Origin: Desulfopila sp. IMCC35008 | GTDB taxonomy: Bacteria; Desulfobacterota; Desulfobulbia; Desulfobulbales; Desulfocapsaceae | DNA length: 64,000 nt | Assembly (NCBI RefSeq): GCF_010646885.2 | Contig: NZ_CP050700.1 | Coordinates: 4,552,501-4,616,500 of the forward strand | Direction: 5' to 3' | In this document: one piece after another, positions 18,451 to 25,068 of the stretch | Position numbering within the stretch: the stretch's first letter is position 1 | How the letters are laid out: each line of letters opens with the position of its first letter | Notes under the pieces: generated by a model | Seen by the model: the letters and a program-made list of their open reading frames with translations, nothing else | What the model was told of the DNA's origin: nothing | The model's database searches: none | Program-made: the position numbers and the translations under genes

Positions 18451-18467
18451 TGACCGACCGTCGGTCG
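18451..18467. promoter_or_regulatory. TetR-type operator ahead of the CPBP-MFS unit
   Basis: TGACCGACCGTCGGTCG, matching the other two sites (20349 and 20392) over the 17-bp pattern TGACC-N7-GGTCA with one deviation at the last base. It lies between the outer-membrane protein gene and the start of the CPBP gene, so it should control CPBP-MFS transcription. Confidence 0.7.
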
Positions 18468-18485
18468 TTTGGTGGTTGAAAAATA

Positions 18486-19460
18486 TCAAAAATGGTAGCT
18501 AAAAAGTGCTCCGACGGTCATTGATTCAGTATCATAAAAATCTATATTTGAATCCCCCTTACTCATGTCCACGAGACATGTAACCGACCAATTATCCATC
18601 TCAAACGGTGCCTTATAAGTGGTTAGCAGACTCACTCCATAGCCAGTATTGTCTCTGGTCTTATCGAAAATCGGGCTGGTTTCAATATAGTCAGAATGGC
18701 TGAAGTATACACGAGGCACTATGCGCCATTGACCTGTAATATATCGAGCCTCAAAATCGATTTTGTACTTCACAAATGAGTTCGCATCTCCTTCGTAATC
18801 CCCTACGCGAATACTCATTCGCGGTCGTAATTCCAGTTTTTCTCCGACATAGTGTGAATAGTTCAGGTTTAGAGAATAAATGGACCCATCTCTTGCCAAC
18901 TCCGGAAATAGCTCACCGATTACGTCATCTTCTATACTATCATTGAGGTACACAAATTGGGCCCTAAAGCCAGTATCCATTATTCGATTCAAGCCTACTC
19001 TTAGACCGTATTTATTGGTATCAGTCTCTTCGCGGTCAACGCCTGTTATATATGGATTTTTATACGCTTTTTCAAATGGAGTGAAAAACACTGCAGTATC
19101 GATGATCCCTGTTTGCCCTAATCCATATGATGCGCCCAGGTTAAAAGAAAAACCTCCTACTTCATCGATTGGCGGATCGGTTGTAAGGTAAAACTTCACC
19201 CCTTCAGGTTCACCGGCATCCCATGTCACTTCAGGAAGAATTCCCGGCATTACCGTGTTTTTTCTGTCAGCAGCTGAATCGAGGTTATCCAATTTTTTAT
19301 CTGATCCTTCAGGGTTGAGGTTATTGCCACTATCAATCACAATCGCACCAATGGATAACGACCCACTGAGCGAGTTGTTAGTATCAGCTGAGACAAGATT
19401 TGGTGCGGTTATCAGTGCAATCATGCCAACACCAAGTAATGTACGTTTCATGAGATTCAC
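18486..19460 (-). CDS. Outer-membrane beta-barrel protein (porin-like)
   Basis: 324-residue exported protein. Residues 1-25 are a signal peptide (MKRTLLGVGMIALITAPNLVSA). The rest alternates polar and hydrophobic residues with many aromatic strand ends and finishes with an aromatic residue (VGALFSYHF), the usual signature of an outer-membrane barrel. No family is recognised with certainty. It follows the TetR gene by 28 bp and so is likely part of that autoregulated operon; it may act as the outer-membrane part of an export route for the MFS protein, which is inference. Confidence 0.75.
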   Translation of the reverse strand: MNLMKRTLLGVGMIALITAPNLVSADTNNSLSGSLSIGAIVIDSGNNLNPEGSDKKLDNLDSAADRKNTVMPGILPEVTWDAGEPEGVKFYLTTDPPIDEVGGFSFNLGASYGLGQTGIIDTAVFFTPFEKAYKNPYITGVDREETDTNKYGLRVGLNRIMDTGFRAQFVYLNDSIEDDVIGELFPELARDGSIYSLNLNYSHYVGEKLELRPRMSIRVGDYEGDANSFVKYKIDFEARYITGQWRIVPRVYFSHSDYIETSPIFDKTRDNTGYGVSLLTTYKAPFEMDNWSVTCLVDMSKGDSNIDFYDTESMTVGALFSYHF

Positions 19461-19488
19461 CTTTAAAAAAATGTGTTGTCGGTTACAT

Positions 19489-20130
19489 TTATTTATTTTC
19501 AGGAACTATTTTTAGTAAAAACGAAAAAGATCCATCAGGAGCGTTAAGCTGGTTTTCAATGATTTTAGGGAATGCCTTCCACCTTCTCTCAAGCTGCTCC
19601 TGGGTCCAGGGGTATATTCCCATATCAGTTAGAAATTGAATGCCAGATAGTAAAAACTCAGCACACTCAAGCGGATGGTCAGTTTGGAAAACCCCCTCCT
19701 CGCACCCTAACTGAAACTGTTCGGCATAGAGTGGTGCCTGCATTGTTACTACTTTAGCCAATAGTCTGATATGCATGCCAGCATTGGAATTCTTATGCAG
19801 ATTATCTAATATTTCTTCGTGTCCATCATCAGCACCATGGTTTGAGCCATTCAGAATCAATTGCTCTAGGCGCTCAAGCGCATTTCCTTTAAGGTTTTCA
19901 ACTACCATTTTTAGTCGAAGCATTTCACTTTCTGCGACACTATTTATAACAGCTTCAAGTAGTTCCTCCTTTGAGTTGAAGTAATGGTATATTGTCCCTT
20001 TAGCAATCCCAAGATGACGCATGACATCCTTCATCGTGGTCTTTTCATAGCCTTTTGACAGAAAAAGATCGCAGGCCGTCGCTATAATTTCACTCTTCCG
20101 CTCTTCTGGCTTTTTTACGACTCGGACCAT
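19489..20130 (-). CDS. TetR-family transcriptional regulator
   Basis: 213-residue repressor. The N-terminal HTH is textbook: ACDLFLSKGYEKTTMKDVMR, then LGIAKGTIYHYFNSKEELLEAV. The C-terminal ligand and dimerisation domain is divergent, as usual. A GGAGG lies 4 bp upstream of its ATG, inside the 3' end of the mini-TetR gene that overlaps it by 16 bp. Three copies of a 17-bp palindromic site (18451, 20349, 20392) flank the locus, so it probably represses both its own operon and the CPBP-MFS unit. Confidence 0.92.
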   Translation of the reverse strand: MVRVVKKPEERKSEIIATACDLFLSKGYEKTTMKDVMRHLGIAKGTIYHYFNSKEELLEAVINSVAESEMLRLKMVVENLKGNALERLEQLILNGSNHGADDGHEEILDNLHKNSNAGMHIRLLAKVVTMQAPLYAEQFQLGCEEGVFQTDHPLECAEFLLSGIQFLTDMGIYPWTQEQLERRWKAFPKIIENQLNAPDGSFSFLLKIVPENK

Positions 20131-20312
20131 ACAACCTCCAATAGCTCATCCATTGACCGGAAATAGATAAAAAATGTCTGAGCCTCAATATTTAATTTAT
20201 CTACCAAGTCATCAATAGTTGTATTATCGTAACCCTGAGATTGAAACAAAACGCAGGCAGTGCTTTTGATCTGGTTATAGATTTTTAAATCCTCCCTATG
20301 TTGTAGCGTCAT
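20115..20312 (-). CDS. HTH-only mini-TetR protein
   Basis: A 65-residue ORF that is a TetR N-terminal DNA-binding domain and nothing more: IKSTACVLFQSQGYDNTTID, then DLVDKLNIEAQTFFIYFRSM. A GAGG ribosome site precedes its ATG, and its last codons contain the ribosome site of the full-length TetR gene, with a 16-nt overlap. Either it is the truncated remnant of a second repressor or a small regulator translated in coupling with the full one. It lacks any ligand domain, so it could at most bind DNA constitutively or interfere with dimers. Confidence 0.65.
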   Translation of the reverse strand: MTLQHREDLKIYNQIKSTACVLFQSQGYDNTTIDDLVDKLNIEAQTFFIYFRSMDELLEVVWSES

Positions 20313-20348
20313 TATTTTCCTCTATGCTAAATTGATTACATCAACTTG

Positions 20349-20365
20349 TGACCGACCGGCGGTCA
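20349..20365. promoter_or_regulatory. TetR-type operator 1 upstream of the TetR operon
   Basis: TGACCGACCGGCGGTCA, a 17-bp site with matching half-sites TGACCG/CGGTCA. Located 37 bp upstream of the mini-TetR start, in the promoter region of the TetR operon. Confidence 0.75.
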
Positions 20366-20391
20366 ATAATCACAAGTGCACTATTACACCA

Positions 20392-20408
20392 TGACCGACC
20401 CTTGGTCA
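20392..20408. promoter_or_regulatory. TetR-type operator 2 upstream of the TetR operon
   Basis: TGACCGACCCTTGGTCA, with half-sites TGACC/GGTCA. Its centre is 43 bp (about four helical turns) from operator 1, so two dimers could bind on the same DNA face. Confidence 0.7.
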
Positions 20409-20592
20409 ATAGATTATTTACACCAAAATAATTTAAATAATTAAAATGGAAATACCATTGTTGAAATACAAGGTTGCAACACAGAATTGAGCATAGCCGC
20501 TCACGGTTAATTCTCGTATACAATTGATCAGTAGAATTCCAATCGAATGTGTTTGAAAATCAAAAATCGCCACCACCCGCCACCAATACAAA

Positions 20593-20622
20593 AAATGGGT
20601 TCCAGCCAAATGGCTGAACCCC
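20593..20622 (-). terminator. Hairpin with T-run, original tRNA-Pro terminator
   Basis: On the minus strand a bulged hairpin (GGGTTCAGCC paired with GGCTGGAACCC) is followed by a run of T. It lies just beyond the left-most copy of the tRNA-Pro 3' end, so it probably was the terminator of tRNA-Pro before the islets inserted between them. Confidence 0.55.
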
Positions 20623-20632
20623 TTATCTCTGC

Positions 20633-20828
20633 TGGTCGGGGCGGTAGGATTCGAACCTACGGCCTCCTGCTCCCAAGGCGTCTGACCCTGTTTTACACCC
20701 CTCTTGCAAGCTCCCGTTATTAAAGATATTTAACGAGTTACAAAAAACAGTGATTTCATTTTACCCCTACTTATTTCGTTTTATATGGATCTAATTCGTT
20801 TAAAACGTCTAATAATCGTCTAATCGAT
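20633..20828. repeat. Islet end repeat, copy 1 (tRNA-Pro 3'-end att site plus left end)
   Basis: Bases 20633-20679 duplicate the 3' 47 bp of the tRNA-Pro gene at 27707. The following 149 bp match the copy at 24143-24338 with five mismatches overall by eye. This is the outermost attachment site plus the element's left end. The match to the tRNA stops in the anticodon arm, so this copy is not a functional tRNA. Confidence 0.9.
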
Positions 20829-20885
20829 CATCTACTAATTAGCCACTCCCTCACCGCCGATTTTCTCAAATTCTAAATAAAGTTC

Positions 20886-20925
20886 TTGACACATTTTAAT
20901 ACGCGTGTATTAATACGCCTGTATT
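20886..20925 (+). promoter_or_regulatory. Promoter with twin palindromic operators
   Basis: A TTGACA -35 box at 20886 and a TATTAA -10 box at 20908 are separated by 16 bp. Two abutting palindromes of the form AATAC-N4-GTATT lie at 20898-20911 and 20912-20925, covering the -10 region. This is the layout of a TetR-repressed promoter, and a TetR gene lies in the same operon. Confidence 0.75.
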
Positions 20926-20929
20926 AAAC

Positions 20930-22129
20930 ATGTTTTGTCTGTTAATCACAAGCCTGAGGCAGCAAATGAGACCTTACAGTTTTTTGATGACAAATGTGAT
21001 TTTGACCACTTTGATGTTTTCAGTACCGCTTAGCGGCAACTCACAGGCAGGAGGGAAAAATATGTTAAATCTTGTTGATCTTAAAGGTAGTTATTTCGAG
21101 ATAGGGAAAGGATGGGGAAAAGTATTCGAAGGGAAGATGGATAAAGTCATCCAGGTTGAATTAGGCGTTGTAGCAGGTTATTACGGAATCCCTATGGAAG
21201 CTGTTGTCGAACTAAGTAAGAAATACCAACCGATTGCTGAAAATTATGATCCGGACTTTATTGAAGTATTGAAAGGATTCGCGAGTGGAGCTGATATTGA
21301 TTTCGATACTCTTTTTGCAATCAGATCTGCCTTGGAGTTACTTTTCTTCTCAGGCCAACCATCTGGTCTGTGCACATCACTTGCAATCACAGGAACAGCT
21401 ACCCATGATGGAGATACTATTATTGGACAGAACATAGATTGGCACCCTGAATTACCTATGGCTTTGCTGCGAATAGAGTGGCCAACAGGCGTGAAACAAC
21501 TCTCTTTATCAATGGCTGGTATCTGGGAGTACTCCCTTTCATCACATTCTTCTGCATCACCATACGGAGTCGCAGCAACTTTAACAGCAACACCAGACGA
21601 AACCTTGGACGTACCAAAGGTGCCAATTAGTTGTATCATGAATAAAGCTTCACGACAGGTTAGCCTTGAAGAAGCCATATCCGTCTTTAAAGGTGAGGAG
21701 CTGAACATAGCTAGCTTCCTACTCGCCAACGGAAAAGGCGTTATAGAAGGAATTGAACTTGGTTTGAACAGCTTTGAAATACTGAAACCAGAACGAGAAA
21801 TGCTTGTCCATGCGAATCACTATGTTTCAGAGCGATATAAAGTCAAAGATATCTTTCTGCAGTTTGTACCTGATTCACCCCTGCGATATGAGCGGTTAAA
21901 AGAACTTATTGCTACTGATTATGGTAAATTAACCCCTCAGCATGTAATGAAATACTTCTCAGATCATAGTAATTTTCCTAAAGGAATTTGTGCTCATGTA
22001 GACCCTGAATCAGATCTCCCACCGTCTGCAACACTAGCTTCTGTTATTATGATTCCTAGACAGAAACTCATGTATATTGCTGTTGGAAACCCTTGTGAAA
22101 ATGACTACATACGCTATTCACTTAATTAG
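20930..22129 (+). CDS. C45-family (acyl-CoA:6-APA acyltransferase-like) autoproteolytic hydrolase
   Basis: A 399-residue frame resembling penicillin N-acyltransferase/choloylglycine-type Ntn hydrolases. The likely nucleophile is the Cys in SGLCTSLAITG; the downstream GQNIDWHPE is the conserved GxNxDW segment of the C45 family. In that family autocleavage before the Cys frees the catalytic residue; substrates are amides or N-acyl groups. Two starts are possible: 20930 gives a signal-peptide-like N-terminus (LTTLMFSVPLSGNSQAGG), while ATG 21062 has a strong GGAGGG ribosome site and gives a 355-residue cytoplasmic protein. The operator-bearing promoter is just upstream of 20930. It is followed by a TetR gene 30 bp later. 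Confidence 0.82.
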   Translation: MFCLLITSLRQQMRPYSFLMTNVILTTLMFSVPLSGNSQAGGKNMLNLVDLKGSYFEIGKGWGKVFEGKMDKVIQVELGVVAGYYGIPMEAVVELSKKYQPIAENYDPDFIEVLKGFASGADIDFDTLFAIRSALELLFFSGQPSGLCTSLAITGTATHDGDTIIGQNIDWHPELPMALLRIEWPTGVKQLSLSMAGIWEYSLSSHSSASPYGVAATLTATPDETLDVPKVPISCIMNKASRQVSLEEAISVFKGEELNIASFLLANGKGVIEGIELGLNSFEILKPEREMLVHANHYVSERYKVKDIFLQFVPDSPLRYERLKELIATDYGKLTPQHVMKYFSDHSNFPKGICAHVDPESDLPPSATLASVIMIPRQKLMYIAVGNPCENDYIRYSLN

Positions 22130-22159
22130 TGCATGAACAAAAACAATTATTGACGAAGA

Positions 22160-22795
22160 ATGGGTAAAGACACAAAAGAGCAAATACTGCTAGCTGCAGT
22201 TAGTGAATTTGCAGCGAATGGATATCATGATACTACGGTTAGGAAAATAGTAGAACGAGCAGGGGCCAAGAATCTTAATGCCGTTGTCTACTACTATGAT
22301 GGCAAAGAAGGTCTTTACAAAGCTGTTCTTAACTTCATGTTTTGTGAAGCAGAGAAATTCAAAGAAAACGAAAGTGTAAAAAACTTTGACTCATTGTCGG
22401 TGGAAGAAAAGCTTGCCTCAATGATACATTTCCTCGTTAAAGCATATTACTCTACCGAGACACAGTTAGACAGGGACCTATTCAATATTTTCATTAAAGA
22501 AGCTATGAATCCTACTCCTTTCCTAAAGGAAATGGTTGAGCGCCATTTAAGACCTGGAAAAGACTTTTTATGTTCACTTTTAAGAGAATATCTTGGACCG
22601 GATACACCACAGAAGATTATCGAGGATTGCGAATACAGTATTTCAGCACAAATTCTGTATGGAGCATTGGGGTGGAATATCATCAGTCGTATTTCGCCTG
22701 ATCACCCTCATTTTAGTGATTCAATTGACAACCTTTCCGATCACATAGTCAAGTTCACACTAAACGGGCTCAAAGGATATAAAGAAACAGCATAA
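22160..22795 (+). CDS. TetR-family regulator (CecR/YbiH-like C-terminal domain)
   Basis: 211-residue regulator with HTH TVRKIVERAGAKNLNAVVYYY and the YYYDGKEGLYKAVL segment. The C-terminal half resembles the ligand domain of the CerR/CecR subgroup, a judgement from memory. It lies 30 bp after the C45 gene and probably represses the promoter at 20886 through the two AATAC-N4-GTATT sites, so enzyme and regulator form a self-contained inducible unit. Confidence 0.9.
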   Translation: MGKDTKEQILLAAVSEFAANGYHDTTVRKIVERAGAKNLNAVVYYYDGKEGLYKAVLNFMFCEAEKFKENESVKNFDSLSVEEKLASMIHFLVKAYYSTETQLDRDLFNIFIKEAMNPTPFLKEMVERHLRPGKDFLCSLLREYLGPDTPQKIIEDCEYSISAQILYGALGWNIISRISPDHPHFSDSIDNLSDHIVKFTLNGLKGYKETA

Positions 22796-22844
22796 TGCCA
22801 AAGATGTGCAACCTGCACCTGTCAATGATGTACTGGCTGTATAA

Positions 22845-23399
22845 AGTGTTGCAAATCAGTCACAACAAGATCTCATTGATACTCTTATTCTCATGGGTGC
22901 GAGGAAAAATGAGGTTCTGAATCTGAAGTGGTTAGATATCGACTTCGAGGAAAGGACTTATAAACTACACACCAATAAATCTGGTGGAAAAGGCACAAAA
23001 ACCACTCTCCATACAATTTCAGATGAATTAATGGCGATACTGCTTCGTAGATTTGACCAGAGGCATCCAGAGGTTGAGTACGTGTTCTGGCACAAATACT
23101 ACAGCCATGAGAAAAAGATGATGGTCGAGGACGGTTACAAGAGTCTCAATAAATTCACCAAGAGACACTGTGACAAAGCTGGTGTACCTTTATTTACTCT
23201 TCACCAGCTCCGGCATTTGGCTGCATCTATCCTTAAAAGAGAAGGCGCAACCATCGCGGAACTACAGCTGTTCTTGCGTCATGACGAACAAAAAACGACA
23301 GAGATCTACGCTGGACACCTCGATAACAGCACAAAGGCCCAAAATGAGTTACTTGGTCGAGTGTGGTCGAAACAGCTGTCTGAAGTTGCAGGACGATGA
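22845..23399 (+). pseudogene. Tyrosine integrase, 5'-truncated
   Basis: C-terminal catalytic domain of a phage/island integrase. Visible are the first Arg region LGARKNEVLNLKWLDID-like (LMGARKNEVLNLKWLDID), the HQLRHLAASILKREG box and the Tyr in TTEIYAGHLD. Integrase sequence is readable from about 22845 but a stop lies just before it and no N-terminal arm- or core-binding domain is found, so the protein would be about 170-185 residues rather than 330-400. It is probably the dead integrase of islet A. Confidence 0.8.
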
Positions 23400-23414
23400 T
23401 TGATGATGCTGCAT

Positions 23415-23960
23415 TTACTTTTTCACAGCATATTTCGATTGTACAAACCCAAAGTCAAATGCGGTTGTACTGACATGGGTCAAGTGGATATCGTTTGTTA
23501 CTGAACCAAATAGCGATATCCCCTCCCCAAAAATAATCGGGATCGTAGTGATGGTAATCTCATCAACCAACCCTTCATTCAAAAATCCCTGTATCGTTAG
23601 TCCACCGTCAACATACATTTGCTGAACACCTTCACCAGCAAGCCGCTTTAACAGTTTTACAGGCGACTCAGAAGAGTGTTAAAGCGTAGCTGGTAAATGG
23701 TCTGGAAAAGAAATCTGGTTCCGGCTCAGTACAACAACAGGCGTATCACCATAAGGCCATACTCCAAACGATAACACTTTCTCATAAGTCTTCCTGCCCA
23801 TGAGTAGGGTGTCCACTGAACTCATGAATTTATCAAACCCACAATCTTCGCCTTCAGGTACCATAGCATTAGCTTCATCCAGCCAGTCCAGGTCACCATT
23901 AGACCGAGCAATAAAGCCATCTAAGCTGGTTGCGATGTATACAGATACTTTTATGCTCAT
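23415..23960 (-). pseudogene. Dihydrofolate-reductase-fold (RibD C-terminal) protein, nonsense-interrupted
   Basis: The frame begins MSIKVSVYIATSLDGFIAR, typical of the RibD-C/YyaP-like reductase family, and continues LLMGRKTYEKVLSFGVWPYG. A single in-frame TAA at 23679-23681 interrupts it; on the other side the same frame continues to VDGGLTIQGFLNEGLVDEIT and IPIIFGEGISLF, the expected C-terminal half. Without that stop the protein would have about 181 residues, normal for the family. It lies inside islet A, on the opposite strand to the other cargo. Confidence 0.82.
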
Positions 23961-24097
23961 GACGAACTGAAGCTCCTTTAAGGTCGAATGATTTCTATGT
24001 TTTGTTGATGAAGCAGCTGATTCCAGCGAGTATACCCGACAGATAAAATGAAAACGTCAAATAAACGCCAACAGCGAGGTAGGGGGTCTAGAAACGC

Positions 24098-24131
24098 AAA
24101 AAGCCAACCACGATGTAAGTGATTGGCTTTT
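24098..24131 (-). terminator. Right-end hairpin of islet A
   Basis: Arms AAAAGCCAA and TTGGCTTTT with a T-run on the minus strand. It sits 12 bp from the tRNA-derived repeat, the same position as the hairpin at the right end of islet B, and shares GGCTTTT(A/G)TACGATT with it. Confidence 0.65.
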
Positions 24132-24142
24132 GTACGATTAGG

Positions 24143-24338
24143 TGGTCGGGGCGGTAGGATTCGAACCTACGGCCTCCTGCTCCCAAGGCGTCTGACCCTG
24201 TTTTACACCCCTCTTGCAAACTCCCGTTATTAAAGAAATTTAACGAGTTACAAAAAACAGTGATTTCGTTTTACCCCTACTTATTTCTTTTTATATGGAT
24301 CTAATTCGTTTAAAACGTCTAATAATCGTCTAATTGAT
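24143..24338. repeat. Islet end repeat, copy 2 (tRNA-Pro 3'-end att site plus left end)
   Basis: Second copy of the 47-bp tRNA-Pro 3' end (24143-24189) followed by the 149-bp left end, matching copy 1 with five mismatches overall. It is the junction between islets A and B: right attachment site of A and left one of B. Confidence 0.9.
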
Positions 24339-24365
24339 AATCCTTAGTTTATAGCTTGATTGCCA

Positions 24366-24393
24366 TTGACTTTGTTATCATTTATGATAACAT
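24366..24393 (+). promoter_or_regulatory. Promoter and operator of the toxin-antitoxin pair
   Basis: TTGACT at 24366 and TAACAT at 24388 fit -35 and -10 boxes with 16-bp spacing. A perfect palindrome (TGTTATCAT-TT-ATGATAACA, 24373-24392) fills the spacer and touches the -10 box, only 7 bp from the toxin start. It is the expected autoregulatory site for the XRE antitoxin. Confidence 0.75.
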
Positions 24394-24399
24394 TTAACC

Positions 24400-24723
24400 A
24401 TGAACTGGCACATAACTTTTTATAGCGATAAGGTCGAGCAAGCTACTCTATCATTTCCACCTGGAATTTTAGCAAACTTCCTTCACATCGCTGAGATGAT
24501 ACAGGAATTCGGCCCAGCACTTGGTTTACCTTATACCAAAGCAATGGGTGAAGGACTTTTTGAGATCAGGGCTAAAGGAAAAGAAGGTATCGGCAGATCT
24601 TTCTTTTGCACTGTTAAAGGCAAGGAGATAGTTATCCTCCATTCATTTATTAAGAAATCTCAGAAAACACCCAAAAGGGAATTAGCAAAAGCCAGAAAAA
24701 GACTGCAAGAGGTGAAATCATGA
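24400..24723 (+). CDS. Type II toxin, RelE/HigB-like (Gp49 family)
   Basis: 107-residue basic protein of the RelE/ParE superfamily, Gp49-like branch: LGLPYTKAMGEGLFEIRAKG, then RSFFCTVKGKEIVILHSFIKKSQKTP. Most members are ribosome-dependent mRNA interferases. The toxin-first order and 4-bp overlap (ATGA) with an XRE antitoxin match HigBA-type modules. In this islet it probably stabilises the element. Confidence 0.9.
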   Translation: MNWHITFYSDKVEQATLSFPPGILANFLHIAEMIQEFGPALGLPYTKAMGEGLFEIRAKGKEGIGRSFFCTVKGKEIVILHSFIKKSQKTPKRELAKARKRLQEVKS

Positions 24724-25010
24724 GGACATCACTAAAAGATTTCAAAAAGAAGGCATTACAAAACCCTGAAGTTAAAAGTGAGTACGACCGCTTATCTTCA
24801 GCTTACGAACTGAGAAAGCAACTTATTAAAATTCGTAAAGATGCCGGATTCACACAGGAAGAACTCGCTGAACTCCTGCATACGAAAAAGAGTAACATCT
24901 CAAGGCTCGAGAATGTAAACTCTAAAATTTCTCCGAAACTCTCTACTATTGAGGAGTATGCACGGGCTGTCGGTTATAAACTTGAAATAAACTTTGTTTC
25001 ACAATCATAA
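24720..25010 (+). CDS. Type II antitoxin, XRE-family HTH (HigA-like)
   Basis: 96-residue antitoxin with a Cro/C1-type HTH at about residues 40-95 (RKDAGFTQEELAELLHTKKS, NISRLENVNS). The N-terminal part should wrap around the toxin. It is translationally coupled to the toxin gene and likely represses the promoter through the palindrome at 24373. Confidence 0.9.
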   Translation: MRTSLKDFKKKALQNPEVKSEYDRLSSAYELRKQLIKIRKDAGFTQEELAELLHTKKSNISRLENVNSKISPKLSTIEEYARAVGYKLEINFVSQS

Positions 25011-25068
25011 CCGTCAAAACTAACCCCCGAGTAATAGCACAATTCCGCAATTCATAGGGTGTGCTTGA

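Larger units (their letters stand above)
20633..24142. mobile_element. tRNA-Pro integrative islet A (outer, about 3.5 kb)
   Basis: Bounded by two copies of the tRNA-Pro 3' end (20633 and 24143). Cargo: C45-family acyltransferase gene, TetR regulator, a 5'-truncated tyrosine integrase and a nonsense-broken reductase gene. Its left end is nearly identical to that of islet B and its right end has a similar hairpin, so both come from one element family. No intact integrase remains inside. Confidence 0.82.

Noticed and set aside
20633..20679. Additional tRNA-Pro gene
   Set aside because: Only the 3' half matches; the sequence diverges within the anticodon arm, so it is an attachment-site duplicate. 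The same holds for 24143-24189.
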